Positions 35,591 to 48,138 of a DNA stretch of 64,000 nucleotides are shown here, piece after piece. The stretch comes from Lolium rigidum (Eukaryota; Streptophyta; Magnoliopsida; Poales; Poaceae), in assembly GCF_022539505.1 (NCBI RefSeq), contig NC_061512.1, forward strand, positions 152,689,962-152,753,961, given 5' to 3'. The position numbers and the translations under genes are program-made. Within the stretch, counting starts at the first letter, position 1. Each line of letters starts with the position of its first letter. The notes beneath the pieces are model-generated. The model was not told the DNA's origin. It worked only from the letters and a program-made list of their open reading frames with translations, and ran no database searches.

Positions 35591-37313
35591 TGATACGTCT
35601 CCGACGTATCGATAATTTCTTATGTTCCATGCCATATTATTGATGATACCTACATGTTTTATGCACACTTTATGTCATATTCGTGCATTTTCTGGAACTA
35701 ACCTATTAACAAGATGCCGAAGTGCCGATTCTTGTTTTCTGCTGTTTTTGGTTTCAGAAATCCTAGTAACGAAATATTCTCGGAATCGGACGAAATCAAG
35801 ACCCAAGTTCCTATTTTTCCCGGAACCATCCGAACACCCGAGAACCGCCGGAGGGAAGCCACGGGGGCCCCACACCACACCACGGCGCGGCCGAGAGGGG
35901 CCGCGCCGCCCTATGGTGTGGGCCCCCGAGGCCCCCTCTGACGCTGCCCTTCCGCCTATTTAAAGCCTCCGTCGAAAAAACCCAGATGCGAAAAACCACG
36001 ATACGGAAAACCTTCCAGAGCCGCCGCCATCGCGAAGCCAAGATCTGGGGGACAGGAGTCTCTGTTCCGGCACGCCGCCGGAACGGGGAAGTGCCCCCGG
36101 AAGGCTTCTCCATCGACACCGCTGCCATCTCCACCGCTATCTTCATCACCGCTGCTGCTCCCATGAGGAGGGAGTAGTTCTCCATCGAAGCTCGGGGCTG
36201 TACCGGTAGCTATGTGGTTCATCTCTCTCATATGTACTTCAATACAATAATCTCATGAGCTGCCTTACATGATTGAGATTCATATGATGATGCTTGTAAT
36301 CTAGATGTCATTATGCTAGTCAAGTGAGTTTTACTTATGTGATCTCCGGAGACTCCTTGTCTCACGTGTGTAAAGGTGACAGTGTGTGCACCGTGTGGGT
36401 CTCTTAGGCTATATTTCACGAGAATACTTATTCAACTGTTATGAATGGCATAGTGAAGTGCTTATTTATATCTCTTTATGATTGCAATGTGTTTTGTATC
36501 ACAATTTATCTATGTGCTACTCTAGCAATGTTATTAAAGTAGTTTTATTCCTCCTACACGGTGTAATGGTGACGAGTGTGTGCATCCGTGTTAGTACTTG
36601 GCGTATGCTATGATTATGATCTCTTGTAGATTATGAAGTTAACTATTGCTATGATAGTATTGATGTGTATTATTCCTCCTACATAGCATGAAGGTGACAG
36701 TGTGCAAGCTATGTTAGTACTTGGTTTAGTCGAATTGATCTTTCTTGCACTCTAAGGTTATTTAAATATGAACATTGAATTGTGGAGCTTGTTAACTCCG
36801 GCATTGAGGGTTCGTGTAATCCTACGCAATGTGTTCATCATCCAACAAGAGAGTGTAGAGTATGCATTTATCTATTCTGTTATGTGATCAATGTTGAGAG
36901 TGTCCACTAGTGAAAGTGTAATCCCTAGGCCTTGTTCCTAAATATCGCTATCGCTGCTTGTTTCTTGTTTCTTCGTGTTACTACTGCTGCGTTACTACTG
37001 CTGCGTTACTACTGCTTGCGTTACTATCCTGGGCAAAGCACTTTTCGGTGCCGTTGCTACTACTTATTCATACCACCTGTATTTCACTATCTCTTCGCCG
37101 AACTAGTACACCTATTAGGTGTGTTGGGGACACAAGAGACTTCTTGCTTTGTGGTTGCGGGGTTGCATGAGAGGGATATCTTTGACCTCTTCCTCCCCGA
37201 GATCGATAAACCTTGGGTGATCCACTTAAGGGAAACTTGTTGCTCGTTCTACAAACCTCTGCTCTTGGAGGCCCAACACTTGTCTACAAGAATAGAAGCT
37301 CCCGTAGACATCA
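35591..37313 (+). repeat. 5' LTR of element A (1723 bp)
   Basis: Matches 54745-56483 throughout with many substitutions and short indels, indicating an older insertion than the left 6.5-kb LTR pair. It begins with the perfect hairpin GATACGTC-TCC-GACGTATC. Confidence 0.9.
35957..35964 (+). promoter_or_regulatory. TATA box of element A 5' LTR
   Basis: CCGCCTATTTAAAGCCTCC stands downstream of a GGGCCCCC-rich segment; the 3' LTR has the same sequence at 55111-55118. It is the likely U3 promoter. Confidence 0.65.
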
Positions 37314-37323
37314 AGCACTTTTC

Positions 37324-37341
37324 AGGCGCCGTTGCCGGGGA
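37324..37341 (+). promoter_or_regulatory. Primer-binding site of element A
   Basis: AGGCGCCGTTGCCGGGGA lies ten bases after the LTR end. It matches the TGGCGCCGTTGCCGGGGA site common in plant gypsy elements except at the first base. Confidence 0.75.
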
Positions 37342-37478
37342 GGAAAGGTAAAAGGCTCTCATACTCCGGTCCCGGGCATAAGTACTTTCTACGTTACCGT
37401 TGTGTGTGTGCTCGAAGCTATTTCCTTTAGATCCTGCAATTGCATCTTTTTGTTTCTTGTTTACACTAGTTTGGCATA

Positions 37479-38132
37479 ATGGACAACAATGAGCTTCTTA
37501 TTCTATTTCCTGATTTAAAACATGGATTGTTTGATGCGAAAATTAAAAAACCTATGGAATCTTATTTGCATGCTGGTAGTAATATTAGTATGAACGCTTT
37601 GAACACCATTGTTGATAATAATGTAGAAAGTTCTAAGCTTGGGGGAGCTGGTTTTCATGATCTTTTTAGTCCCCCAAGCATTGAGGAGAAAATTTTCTTT
37701 GATGATACTATGCCTCCTACACTTGATGAGAATAATAATGATAGCTACTTTGTTGAATTTGCTCCCACTATTACTAATAAAATTGATTATGCTTATGTGG
37801 AGAGTAATAATTTTATGCATGAGACTCATGATAAGAATGCTTTATGTGATAGTTATATTGTTGAGTTTGCTCATGTTGCTACTGAAAGTTATTATGAGAT
37901 AGGAAAATATGGTTGTAGAAATTTTCATGTTACTAAAACACCTCTCTATGTGCTGAAATTTTTGAAGCTACACTTGTTTTATCTTCCTATGCTTGTTACT
38001 TTGCTCTTCATGAACTTGTTTATTTACAAGATTCCTATGCATAGGAAGTATGTTAGACTTAAGTTTGTTTTGAATTTGCCTCTTGATGCTCTCTTTTTCT
38101 TCAAATACTATTTCTTGCGAGTGCATCATTAA
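37479..38132 (+). CDS. Element A internal protein of unknown function
   Basis: A 217-codon frame starts MDNNELLILFPDLKHGLFDA and is rich in Asp, Asn and Glu for about 150 residues (FSPPSIEEKIFFDDTMPP, DSYFVEFAP). It ends with a hydrophobic/basic segment (LHLFYLPMLVTLLFMNLF near residue 170) that could span a membrane or be decayed sequence. It lies where gag would be, about 165 bases after the LTR, but shows no gag, zinc-knuckle or protease motif. The intact frame in an otherwise decayed element is notable. I do not recognise a function. Confidence 0.5.
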   Translation: MDNNELLILFPDLKHGLFDAKIKKPMESYLHAGSNISMNALNTIVDNNVESSKLGGAGFHDLFSPPSIEEKIFFDDTMPPTLDENNNDSYFVEFAPTITNKIDYAYVESNNFMHETHDKNALCDSYIVEFAHVATESYYEIGKYGCRNFHVTKTPLYVLKFLKLHLFYLPMLVTLLFMNLFIYKIPMHRKYVRLKFVLNLPLDALFFFKYYFLRVHH

Positions 38133-39966
38133 AACTGCTGAGCCCATCTTAATGGCTATAAAGAAAGAACTTCTTGGGAGATAACCCATGTGTTTATTTT
38201 GCTACAGTACTTTGTTTCATATTTGAGTCTTGGAAGTTGTTTACTACTGTAGCAACCTCTCCTTATCTTAGTTTTATGTTTTGTTGTGCCAAGTAAAGTC
38301 TTCGATAGTAAAGTAAGTACTAGATTTGGATTACTGCGCAGTTTCAGATTTCTTTGCTGTCACGAATCTGGGTCTACCTCCCTGTAGGTAGCTCAGAAAA
38401 TTAAGCCAATTTACGTGCATGATCCTCAGATATGTACGCAACTTTCATTCAATTTGAGAATTTTCATTTGAGCAAGTATGGTGGCCTAATAAAATCCATC
38501 TTTACGGACTGTTTTGTTTTGACAGATTCTGCCTTTTATTTCGCATTGCCTCTTTTGCTATGTTGGATGAATTTCTTTGATCCATTAATGTCCAGTAGCT
38601 TTATGCAATGTCCAGAAGTGTTAAGAATGATTGTGTCACCTCTGAACATGTTAATTTTTATTATGCACTAACCCTCTAATGAGTTGTTTCGAGTTTGGTG
38701 TGGAGGAAGTTTTCAAGGATCAAGAGAGGAGTATGATGCAATATGATCAAGGAGAGTGAAAGCTCTAAGCTTGGGGATGCCCCGGTGGTTCACCCCTGCA
38801 TATTCTAAGAAGACTCAAGCGTCTAAGCTTGGGGATGCCCAAGGCATCTCCTTCTTCATCGACAACATTATCGGGTTCCTCCCCTGAAACTATATTTTTA
38901 TTCCGTCACATCTTATGCACTTTGCTTGGAGCGTCGGTTTGTTTTTGTTTTTTTGTTTTGTTTGAATAAAATGGATCCTAGCATTCACTTTATGGGAGAG
39001 AGACACGCTCCGCTGTAGCATATGGACAAGTATGTCCTTAGGCTCTACTCATAGTATTCATGGCGAAGTTTCTTCTTCGTTAAATTGTTATATGGTTGGA
39101 ATTGGAAAATACTACATGTAGTAACTCTAAAAAGTCTTGGATAATTTGATACTTGGCAATTGTTGTGCTCATGTTTAAGCTCTTGCATCATATACTTTGC
39201 ACCCATTAATGAAGAAACACTTAGAGCTTGCTAATTTGGTTTGCATATTTGGTTTCTCTAGAGTCTAGATAACATCTAGTATTGAGTTTTGAACAACAAG
39301 GAAGACGGTGTAGAGTCTTATAATGTTTACAATATGTCTTTTATGTGAGTTTTGCTGCACCGTTCATCCTTGTGTTTGTTTCAAATAACCTTGCTAGCCT
39401 AAACCTTGTATCGAGAGGGAATACTTCTCATGCATCCAAAATCCTTGAGCCAACCACTATGCCATTTGTGTCCACCATACCTACCTACTACATGGTATTT
39501 ATCCGCCATTCCAAAGTAAATTGCTTGAGTGCTAGCTTTAAAATTTCCATCATTCGCCTTTGCAATATATAGCTCATGGGACAAATAGCTTAAAAACTAT
39601 TGTGGTATTGAATATGTACTTATGCACTTTATCTCTTATTAAGTTGCTTGTTGTGCGATAACCATGCTTCTGGGACGCCATCAACTATTCTTTGTTGAAT
39701 ATCATGTGAGTTGCTATGCATGTCCGTCTTGTCCGAAGTAAGAGAGATCTACCACCTTAATGGTTGGAGCATGCATATTGTTAGAGAAGAACATTGGGCC
39801 GCTAACTAAAGCCATGATTCATGGTGGAAGTTTCAGTTTTGGACACATATCCTCAATCTCATATGAGAATAATAATTGTTGCCACATGCTTATGCATTAA
39901 AGAGGAGTCCATTGTATGTTGTCCATGTTGTCCCGGTATGGATGTCTAAGTTGAGAATAATCAAAA
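38133..39966 (+). other. Element A internal non-coding region
   Basis: AT-rich sequence with no long frame. Two exact copies of CTAAGCTTGGGGATGC (38765-38780 and 38823-38838) match the purine tract before the 3' LTR (54728-54743). An AATAAA lies near 38965. The region continues at 53982 after element B. Confidence 0.6.
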
Positions 39967-39971
39967 GCGAG

Positions 39972-40671
39972 TGTTGGGGGGATGACCCCCGGTATGCCAA
40001 AGGCATGCCAAACCGGATGGTTTGAGCCATCAAGATACCGGTTTAATGTTCGTACCGGAACGTAGAGATAAGAATTTGGCTAAGTGAAGCTAAGCCGGTA
40101 TCCCCAAGAGGGGTATGCCGGAACCGGATAAGAAAGATACCGGGCTACCGGAAAGAAGAGCAGGTCGGCAGGACTGGTCAAAGATTCTCTCCAGAGCTAG
40201 AAGACAAGGATGAGCTAAGCAAAGTAGCTTTAAACGAAGGGCTGACGATAAAGAGAAGGGTGACGGTCAAAGAAGCCGGAGGACATCAGCATCCCTGATT
40301 AAAGAGGACTCCGGTGTCTTCTATGATTAAAGTAGCTTTGTAAAGTAGTTTGTCTAGTCAAAGATGCCATTAGGGTTTCTTGCCCTGTAAGCCACCCTCT
40401 CCCCTATATAAGGAGAGGGGGCAGCCCTTCTTACGGGCGGACGCATGAAGAGAGCTAGGTTTAGAAGAACACTTGTACTGAGAAACTTGTATCCTGTTGA
40501 GATCAATAAAGAAGATGATCTAGAGCGAGTTCTTCCTTATGTCTTTCTTCTTGAACCTCTAGCCTTGGTTAAGTTCTTGAGGAAACCATCCGGAAGTTCA
40601 TCCCATCTAATCACAAACCCTCCCCCAAATCCTCTTGCGTCCATTCGGCCCCAACCTAAGCCATCCTATGG
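39972..40671 (+). repeat. 5' LTR of element B, 3' edge missing
   Basis: Begins TGTTGGGGGGATGACC and matches 53256-53956. It lacks the last 25 or so bases of the 3' LTR (CATCTGTTTGTTCACC...GACA) before the primer-binding site, so a small deletion removed its U5 end. Confidence 0.85.
40405..40412 (+). promoter_or_regulatory. TATA box of element B 5' LTR, inside a palindrome
   Basis: TATATAAG is centred in CCCTCTCC-CCTATATAA-GGAGAGGG, an inverted repeat with eight-base arms. The same arrangement occurs at 53690-53697 in the 3' LTR. AATAAA at about 40506 could be the LTR poly(A) signal. Confidence 0.7.
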
Positions 40672-40677
40672 GGCAGT

Positions 40678-40695
40678 TGGCGCCCACCGTGGGGC
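40678..40695 (+). promoter_or_regulatory. Primer-binding site of element B
   Basis: TGGCGCCCACCGTGGGGC, seven bases after the surviving LTR sequence, is the tRNA-complementary site typical of Tat-type gypsy elements in grasses. Confidence 0.8.
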
Positions 40696-43600
40696 ATGAA
40701 GTGGCGCTTGCTGGAGTACATATTCGGGCGGGCATCCTCGAGGTCGCCGGCGAGCGGACAGTGTCTGCGCTCGTCCAGCGCTTCTACTCCATCGACTTCA
40801 TCAACGACAACGCGGGCTGCTTGGCCAACGGCGGCATCTTCCCCAAGAACGGCCGCATCATCGAGTTCGGCAGCCACCGCGTCTACTTCGGCACCGTCCC
40901 CGTGCGCCAGCGCCTCTCGCCGGTGCTGGTGGCACCGGACCCGCCAAGGTGGCTCGTCGCTGGCCGCGCCGCCGGCAGCGTCGAGGTAATGATGGCTGGC
41001 GCAGCCGGCGCGGGCAAGGAGGCTGCGGACGTAGTTGCTGGTCGTGTGGCTGCGACCCGTGCGGCCAAGCCACCGCTGGAGCGCGACACCGGCGCACCGG
41101 GAGCGTCTTCCGCACCACCGGCAACACCTCTCCAAGCGGCGATGAACGTGCTGGCAACGCCCATCGCGCGGAACATCGACCCGGCAACGGCTCAGGCGGA
41201 GCTGGAGGCGCAGCGCCAGAAGATACTCGAGAGCGGCAAGGACGTCGTCAGGGCGCAGCGCGAGCTGAACCTAACCGTACGTGAGTATAACGCTACCCAT
41301 GGCTTTGCTTCTGTTAGCGCTCATGCTTCTAGGATACCGGAGAACCGGCTTAAGTCTCGCAATCTAGATCAGGATTTGCGTAAGGAAGTTCTTACCGGCA
41401 AGAGTACCTCTGCATCTGCTAGCATTGTAGAGAAACCTAAGTACAGTAGCCCGAATAAAACCATAAAAGCTGCTAAGGCTGTCGTAGATCTTTGTGACTC
41501 GCTTACCGGAGAGGCTCTGGCAAAACAACAAGAGCGTGTCAGAGAGCTGTTGGATACCGTAGAGCAGCAGAACGCTGAGCAGCTGGCTAAGCTGAACAAG
41601 GCTATGGCCTCAAAATCCGCGCGTTCAACAAAGAATGCCGGAAGCAAGTCCCATGGGCAGGCCTCGTCCCCCATCCGGACAGAAGAAGAGAAAAAGAGGT
41701 GAACGCACGGCGAGATGACCGTGTACGATCCGGTCCTTGCCGGTAAACAACAAGCCGGGCAACACGATGCCGGTAGAAAAAGCCAAGGGGCAGATCGAGG
41801 CTACGCCAAAGTAGGCTATGCCGGAAATAATCATGCCGGTAGACACGAAACCGGGCAAAACTATCCGGCTGCAAGGGCAGCGTATGATGATGAGGAGATG
41901 CCTCCACCAAGGTACCGGAAGGCGAGGGCCGCGGTACCAGAACATTACGATGAAGCTGATTCAACAAGACTCGCCGCCTACCGGAAACCTTTGGGAGAGC
42001 GGTTGGGAGAAAGAAATTTGCCGGAACGGGATGCGAGGCACCGTCTGGACAGAGTGTACCTGTCTGAAATGATTGAGGCAGAGGGTCCTCCGGGTCCAAA
42101 GTGCTTTGGCCCAAGGATCATGAAAGAGCCACCACCAGTTCGCAACTTTCAGTTGCCCCGTGACACCAAAACATACGATGGCACCACTAAGCCGGAAGAC
42201 TGGCTCGCGGATTACGTGACCGCGGTATACGTTGTCTGGTGGCGGAGGTGTCATAGCCGGAGGAGGAAACCGAGCGTTGGGCCATGAGAATCGTGCCAAC
42301 GTTTCTGGTAGGACCGGCAAGAATCTGGCTGAACAACTTGCCGGAAGGAAGCATAAATGGCTGGTTGGACTTCGAGGAAGCTTTTGTGAGCAACTTCAGC
42401 AGCACCTACAGAAAGCCAAACAGGCCTCAGCAGCTCGCTTTATGCGTGCAGCGCCCGCAAGAAACAGACCGGGATTACCTGACCCGGTGGAACTCCACCA
42501 GAAACTCTTGTGAAGGAGTGATAGAAGCGCAAGCCATCGCTTGGTTTAGCCAGGGATGCCGGCGAGGTTCGCCTTTGTGGCAAAGGCTACAGAGGAACAT
42601 GCCAACAACGTTGGCGGAGATGATACGAGTGGCGGATAACTATGCGTTGGGAGACCCAATGCAACCGACGATACAAGCTGAGCCAGAACAATCAAACCCG
42701 CCTCAGCAGCAATACCGGGATAACCGGAACAACAAAAGAAGGGAAGATTTCCCGGATCGAAGGTATGGCTCGCAGCAAGTTGCTGCTGTGCAAGAAAACT
42801 CTGATGCCAGCGGCAGCCAGAGGCAAAGAACCGGATCGCAGCCATGGGCAGGTCCTAAGAAACAGTGGGTCGAAAAGAAACCCTGCGGCCAGAAAAAGAA
42901 CTGGCAAGAACCCGCGAAATACACCATGGAACCTGCCATGGACCAACCTTGCCGGTGGCACACGCCGAATCCGGCTCACCCGTCGAACCACCTGACAAAA
43001 GATTGTACCTGGACCAAGTACTTGATGCAAAAGGGAGCGGTGAAAGACGCCCAGGGACAAGGGAGCAATGCAATGATGCCACCGCCACAAGATATGCCGC
43101 GTCAGCAGCAGCTACCACCACCACCACCGCTTACCGGGGCAAACGCCTTGCCGGTACACCCTCAGCAAAACAGGCAGCAGTATCAGCAAGTCAATCAGGT
43201 GGGAGAGGGCCACGGCCAACCACCTCCACCGGCACCTTTGGGCCGGAACATTTATGAGGATCCAGATGTGTGCTGTGTCGTGTTCGTCACCGAGCCGACA
43301 GACAAGCAAAGCCTGCGCCGTCGTTCCATGGAGGTGAACGCGGTGATGCCGGCAGTGCCAAAATACATGTTGTGGTCAGATCAGGAACTCACATGGTCAT
43401 ACCGGGACCACCCTAAAATCATGCCGAACCCGGGTGGCTACGCTCTCGTGGTGGACCCAATCATGAAGGGGCCAACGACTCGCGTCAAGTTCAGCAAGGT
43501 GCTGATAGACAATGGGAGCAGCATAAACATAATGTACAAGCACACCATGCATACGCTGGGCATAACAGAAAACATGCTTCGACCAACTCATACGACGTTC

Positions 43601-44050
43601 CATGGAATCGTTCCGGGTTTGTCCTGCGCACCGGTTGGAAAAGTTCGGGTAGATGTGTCGTTTGGAGGACGTGACAATTGCCGGGTTGAAAACCTTGAGT
43701 TCGAGGTGGTGGACTTAGATAGTCCGTACCATGCATTGCTGGGGACACCGGCACTGGCGGCCTTCATGGCCTCGACCCACACGGTGTATCTCAAGATGAA
43801 GATGCCGGCACCTCGTGGACCCTTGACTGTGGTGGGAAACTACAAAATCTCACTGGAACAAGCATCTCGCCGGATCAAACCTAGCGGAGTCGCTGGTGAT
43901 CGCAGAGGAAAAAAGAAGGATGCAAACCGCAGTTGCGCTGGCTCAGTCTTCACAGTTGAGCTTAGCGGCAATGAGTGCGAGTCTGAGCGCTCCAGCGTTC
44001 AAACCGACAAAGGAGACAAAGGACATCGTGCTGGACCCGGCTTTCCCTGA
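40696..44050 (+). pseudogene. Element B gag and protease, frameshifted
   Basis: Gag would form the capsid-like particle and the protease would cleave the polyprotein. The first part (to 41702) has FYSIDFINDNAG and a long helical Glu/Gln-rich stretch and ends in a stop. The second part (41715-42287) has PRDTKTYDGTTKPEDWL, the start of the retrotrans_gag domain. The frame then shifts near 42230-42280 into 42284-44050, which has ARIWLNNLPEGSI, DRDYLTRWN, a zinc-binding-like CRWHTPNPAHPSNHLTKDC (about 42950), and an aspartic protease VLIDNGSSINIMY (43499-43537) followed by HALLGTPAL. A further break follows at about 44050. The true start codon is uncertain because the first open stretch runs through the primer-binding site. 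Confidence 0.85.
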
Positions 44051-47000
44051 GCGTACCGTTCGTATCGGTGCCGGTCTCAGTGAGGCATAGGAAAGCGCGC
44101 TCGTCAGCTTCCTCCGTGAGAATCGGAATATCTTTGCCTGGTCTACTGATGACTTGGTAGGTGTTCCGAGGGAGCTGGCTGAGCACTCTCTGAACGTTCG
44201 AAAGGATGCCAAGCCGGTGCGACAACCACTGCGCCGGTTCGCTGAAGATAGGAGGAAGATTATTGGAGAAGAGGTGACGAAGATGTTAGTTGCCGGTTTC
44301 ATTGTGGAAGTCACGCATACTGAGTGGTTGGCCAATCCGGTGATGGTCGAAAAGAAGAAAGATGAGAACACGGAGGCAAAAGCTCCAAAGGTGTGGCGCA
44401 TGTGCATCGACTACACCAACCTCAACAAGGCTTGCCCAAGAGACCCTTTTCCTTTACCGCGGATCGATCAAGTGATTGATTCCACTGCTGGGTGTGAGTT
44501 GTTGTCTTTCCTGGATGCGTATTCCGGTTTCCACCAAATCCCCTTGAAAAAGGAAGATCAAATAAAAACTGCGTTCATTACCCCGCACGGGGCTTACTGC
44601 TATATCACTATGCCTTTTGGTTTGCGCAACGCTGGTGCAACGTACCAGCGCTGTATGCAAAAATGCTTGTTTGATCAAATCGGAAAGAATGTGCAGGTGT
44701 ATGTGGATGACATCGTGATAAAAACTAAGGTAAAAGATACCCTAATTGACGATATCCGGCAAAACATTCGATAATCTAAGAAGGTTCCGGATGAAACTTA
44801 ATCCGGCAAAATGTACTTTCGGTGTCCCCGCCGGCAAGCTGCTTGGGTTTCCTTGTCTCAAGCCGAGGCATTGAGGTCAATCCGGTAAAGATCCGGCAAT
44901 TGAGAGAATGACGATACCGCAAGATCTGAAGGACATACAAAAGTTTACCGGAAGCTTAGCATCGCTAAGCCGGTTCATAAGCAGTGTTAGGAGAAAAGGC
45001 CTTGCCGCTCTATGATTTAATGAGAAAATCCGATAAGTTCGTCCGGACCCTCAGTGCAGTACGCAGCGTTTAAGGAACCGAAAACAATGTTAGCCACCGC
45101 GCCGATATTGGCTTCGCCGTTGGAAAGAGAGCCGATGTTGCTATACATAGCAGCAACCAACCGGGTCGTGAGTGTTGTTGTGGTGGTAGAAAGAGAAGAG
45201 GAAGGAAAACCGTCCAGAGGCCGGTATACTACCTGAGCGAGGTGCTCTCCCTCTCAAAGCAAAACTACCCGCACTTCCAGAAAATGACCTATGGCGTGTT
45301 CATGGCCGCCACGAAGCTCAAGCACTACTTCGAGGAACATCCTATGAAGGTGGTGAGCGAAGCACCCATCTCCGATATCATGTGCAACAAGGACGCTAGC
45401 GGCAGGATTGCGAAATGGGCAATACAGATATCACCGTATGTACCGGTGTACGATAGAAGAGACGCCATCAAATCGCAAGCTTTAGCTGATTTTTTGGTCG
45501 ATTGGGCGGAAATGCAGTACAAGCCCCCGGATCAAAGAATGGAATACTGGAAGATGCACTTTGACGGATCCAAGCTCAAGGAGGGTCTAGGTGCTGGTGA
45601 GGTGCTAACCTCACCAAAGGGAGATCATCTCCGGTATGTTTTACAAGTACATTTCAGGGCATCAAACAATGTCGCTGAATACGAGGCTTTGATCCATGGG
45701 CTTAAGGTCGCAAAAGAAATCGGTGCACACCGGATCATTTGCTATGGAGATTCAGATCTTTTGGTACAGCAGTGTTCCGGAGATTGGGACGCGAAATATG
45801 CCAACATGGCCTCGTACCGGTTGCACGTGCAAAAGATTGCCGGCTTCTTCGAAGGGTGTGAATTTCACCATGTACCGCGTGCAGAAAATGAAGCTGCGGA
45901 TGCTTTGTCCAAGCTGGGCTCGTCCAGGCAAGAAATTCCTCCCGGAATAGCCTTAGCACACTTAAGAGTACCATCAATCAAGCCAAGTCCGGAGTCGGAA
46001 TCAATTTTTGTGCCGGAGTCACACATTGTACCGATGGATATCGACGAAGGAAACCCGGGGACTGTTCCGGTAAGATCAGCCGCTGCTGCGCCGGTACCGG
46101 AAGAAACAATGCTGGTGGACAACATGGACATAGACGTACCGGTGTTCCTAGTTCGGGAGACACCATCGTGGGTTAAACCTATTAAGGAATTCCTGGTCAA
46201 CGGCACCCTGCCGGTTGACGAAAATGAGTCAAGAAGGATCCAAAGGAGGTCCAAGGCTTACACCATCATTAATGGCGAGATGTACAAGAGAAGTGTTACC
46301 GGTGTCCTCCAAAGATGTGTCGAGCCGGAAGAAGGAATGGAAATGCTCGAGGAGATTCACCGAGGAGAATGTGGACATCACGCTTCCTCAAGGGCGCTGG
46401 TAGCAAAGGTGTTCCGGCATGGGTTCTATTGGCCAACAGCTTTGGAAAACGCGGAGGATATGGTAAGAAAATGCAACGGGTGCCAGAGGTACGCCAAGCA
46501 AAATCATACCCCAGCCTCCAGCTTAAAAACAATACCATTGACTTGGCCATTTGCAGTTTGGTGCCTAGACATGGTTGGCCCATTCAAAACAGCAAGGGGA
46601 AACATGACCCACATCTTGGTTATGGTGGACAAATTCACCAAGTGGCTAGAAGTTAAACCCATCGCAAAGTGTGATGGGCGCACAGCGGTTAAATTCTTAA
46701 AAGATGTCATTTTGCGGTATGGATACCCACATAGCATCATCACTGACAATGGCACAAACTTTGCTCAAGGTGAGTTCAAAAGATTTTGTGTGGACAACAA
46801 TATCCGGTTGGATTTGTGCTCAGTCGCACACCCACAAGGCAATGGCCAAGTGGAAAGAACAAACTCTTTGGTGCTCTCCGGTATCAAACCGAGACTCATC
46901 GATGCGGTGGAAAAATTGCCGGGTGTTGGCTCGATGAGCTACCATCGATGTTGTGGAGCATAAGAACTACTCCAAACCGGTCTACCGGATACACTCCATT

Positions 47001-47431
47001 TTTCATGGTTTACTGAGTGAAGCGGTCATACCAACCGACATTCTCCATGATTCACCAAGGGTGCAACTTTATAACGAAGAAGAGGTAAAGGAAGCTCGAG
47101 AAAACGATGTGGACTTACTAGAAGAAGCAAGAGAGCTAGCCTTGGCAAGAACAGCCATTTACCAGCAGAACCTCAGATGCTATCACAACCGGAAGGTTAA
47201 CCCGAGAGTGTTCCGGAAGGAGACCTGGTGCTACGCCTAGTGCAGCGCACTGAAGGCAGGCACAAGCTTTCCCCGCCATGGGAAGGGCCTTTCATTGTGA
47301 GCAAGGCTCTCCACAACGATGCCTACTACCTGATTGATGCACAGGAATGGAAGAAAGGAAAGGTGGACAGGTCCGGGGAGGAGACCAAGCGTCCGTGGAA
47401 TGTAGCTTTGTTGCGTCCTTTCTACTCTTGA
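44051..47431 (+). pseudogene. Element B pol: RT, RNase H, integrase, frameshifted
   Basis: Reverse transcriptase (44154-44774) has WRMCIDYTNLNKACPRDPF, LDAYSGFHQI, MPFGLRNAGATYQR and the catalytic Y-V-D-D at 44699-44710. The thumb/connection region (44775-45240) is visible only in pieces because of indels. The frame 45242-46963 holds RNase H (MHFDGS with Asp near 45563, NNVAEYEALIHG, ENEAADALSKLG). It then holds integrase with the zinc domain (HRGECGHH ... CNGCQRY), core residues in WCLDMVGPF, TDNGTNF and GQVERTN. The frame breaks near 46920 and the integrase tail resumes at 46953-47240 and 47228-47431, ending LLRPFYS. No chromodomain is seen, as expected for the Tat lineage. Confidence 0.92.
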
Positions 47432-48138
47432 AGTTGTGGTGTAAGAAGTTCCTTTTTGTACCTTCTTTGCTATGAATAAAAGATGTCCGAACCTCGAATG
47501 AATCTCGGGGACTACCCCACTAAGATTGCATGAACTTGTCTATTTTTTCAGTTTACCGGTTGCTTATTGAACGTTTTTTCTTTCCGGTTTAGTAGTGTGC
47601 TAAACCCTACCGGAGTCTTCGACTCGCTGTCTGTCCGCAACCCGGCTTCATGGCAAGCAAGATAAACCGGTAGGGGATAAGCACATGAACTGCGGAGAGG
47701 AGGAGCGGAAAAGAACAATACGGAAAGTTTAACTAACCCCGGTTATACCGGTTTTTTGCAAAAATTTCGAGTTATTTCTAAGTTCAAGAAAATGCTTGCT
47801 TGGTAAAAGAACTTTGTGCTCATACGCCAAAAACGCCTGGAGAAGGTAGGCAGAGCCAAAGCAAAAGAGCCAAGTGTGCATCGAATTGATGCGGAAACAA
47901 TTTCGGAATCATTGCAGTGCAAGACCAAAATCAAACCGATAAGCAAAATGCTAAGTCACAAACATACATAACTTAATAAGTTACCGGTGTGCAAGACACC
48001 GGCATAAGTTGTACCACAGCCAGATAGAACTTAAGTTTTACCTTACATCATAAACCCCGGCATACCGGGGTAGAATTTAACGGACATTGTTTTGAGGACA
48101 ACAGGGCAAGCATATTACAGGCATCGTTCAAGCATAAG
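47432..48138. other. Element B spacer between pol and the antisense gene
   Basis: The two genes converge here (pol plus, antisense gene minus). An AATAAA at about 47476 may end the plus-strand message. The sequence is rich in ACCGG/CCGGT, as elsewhere in B. No frame is recognised. Confidence 0.55.
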
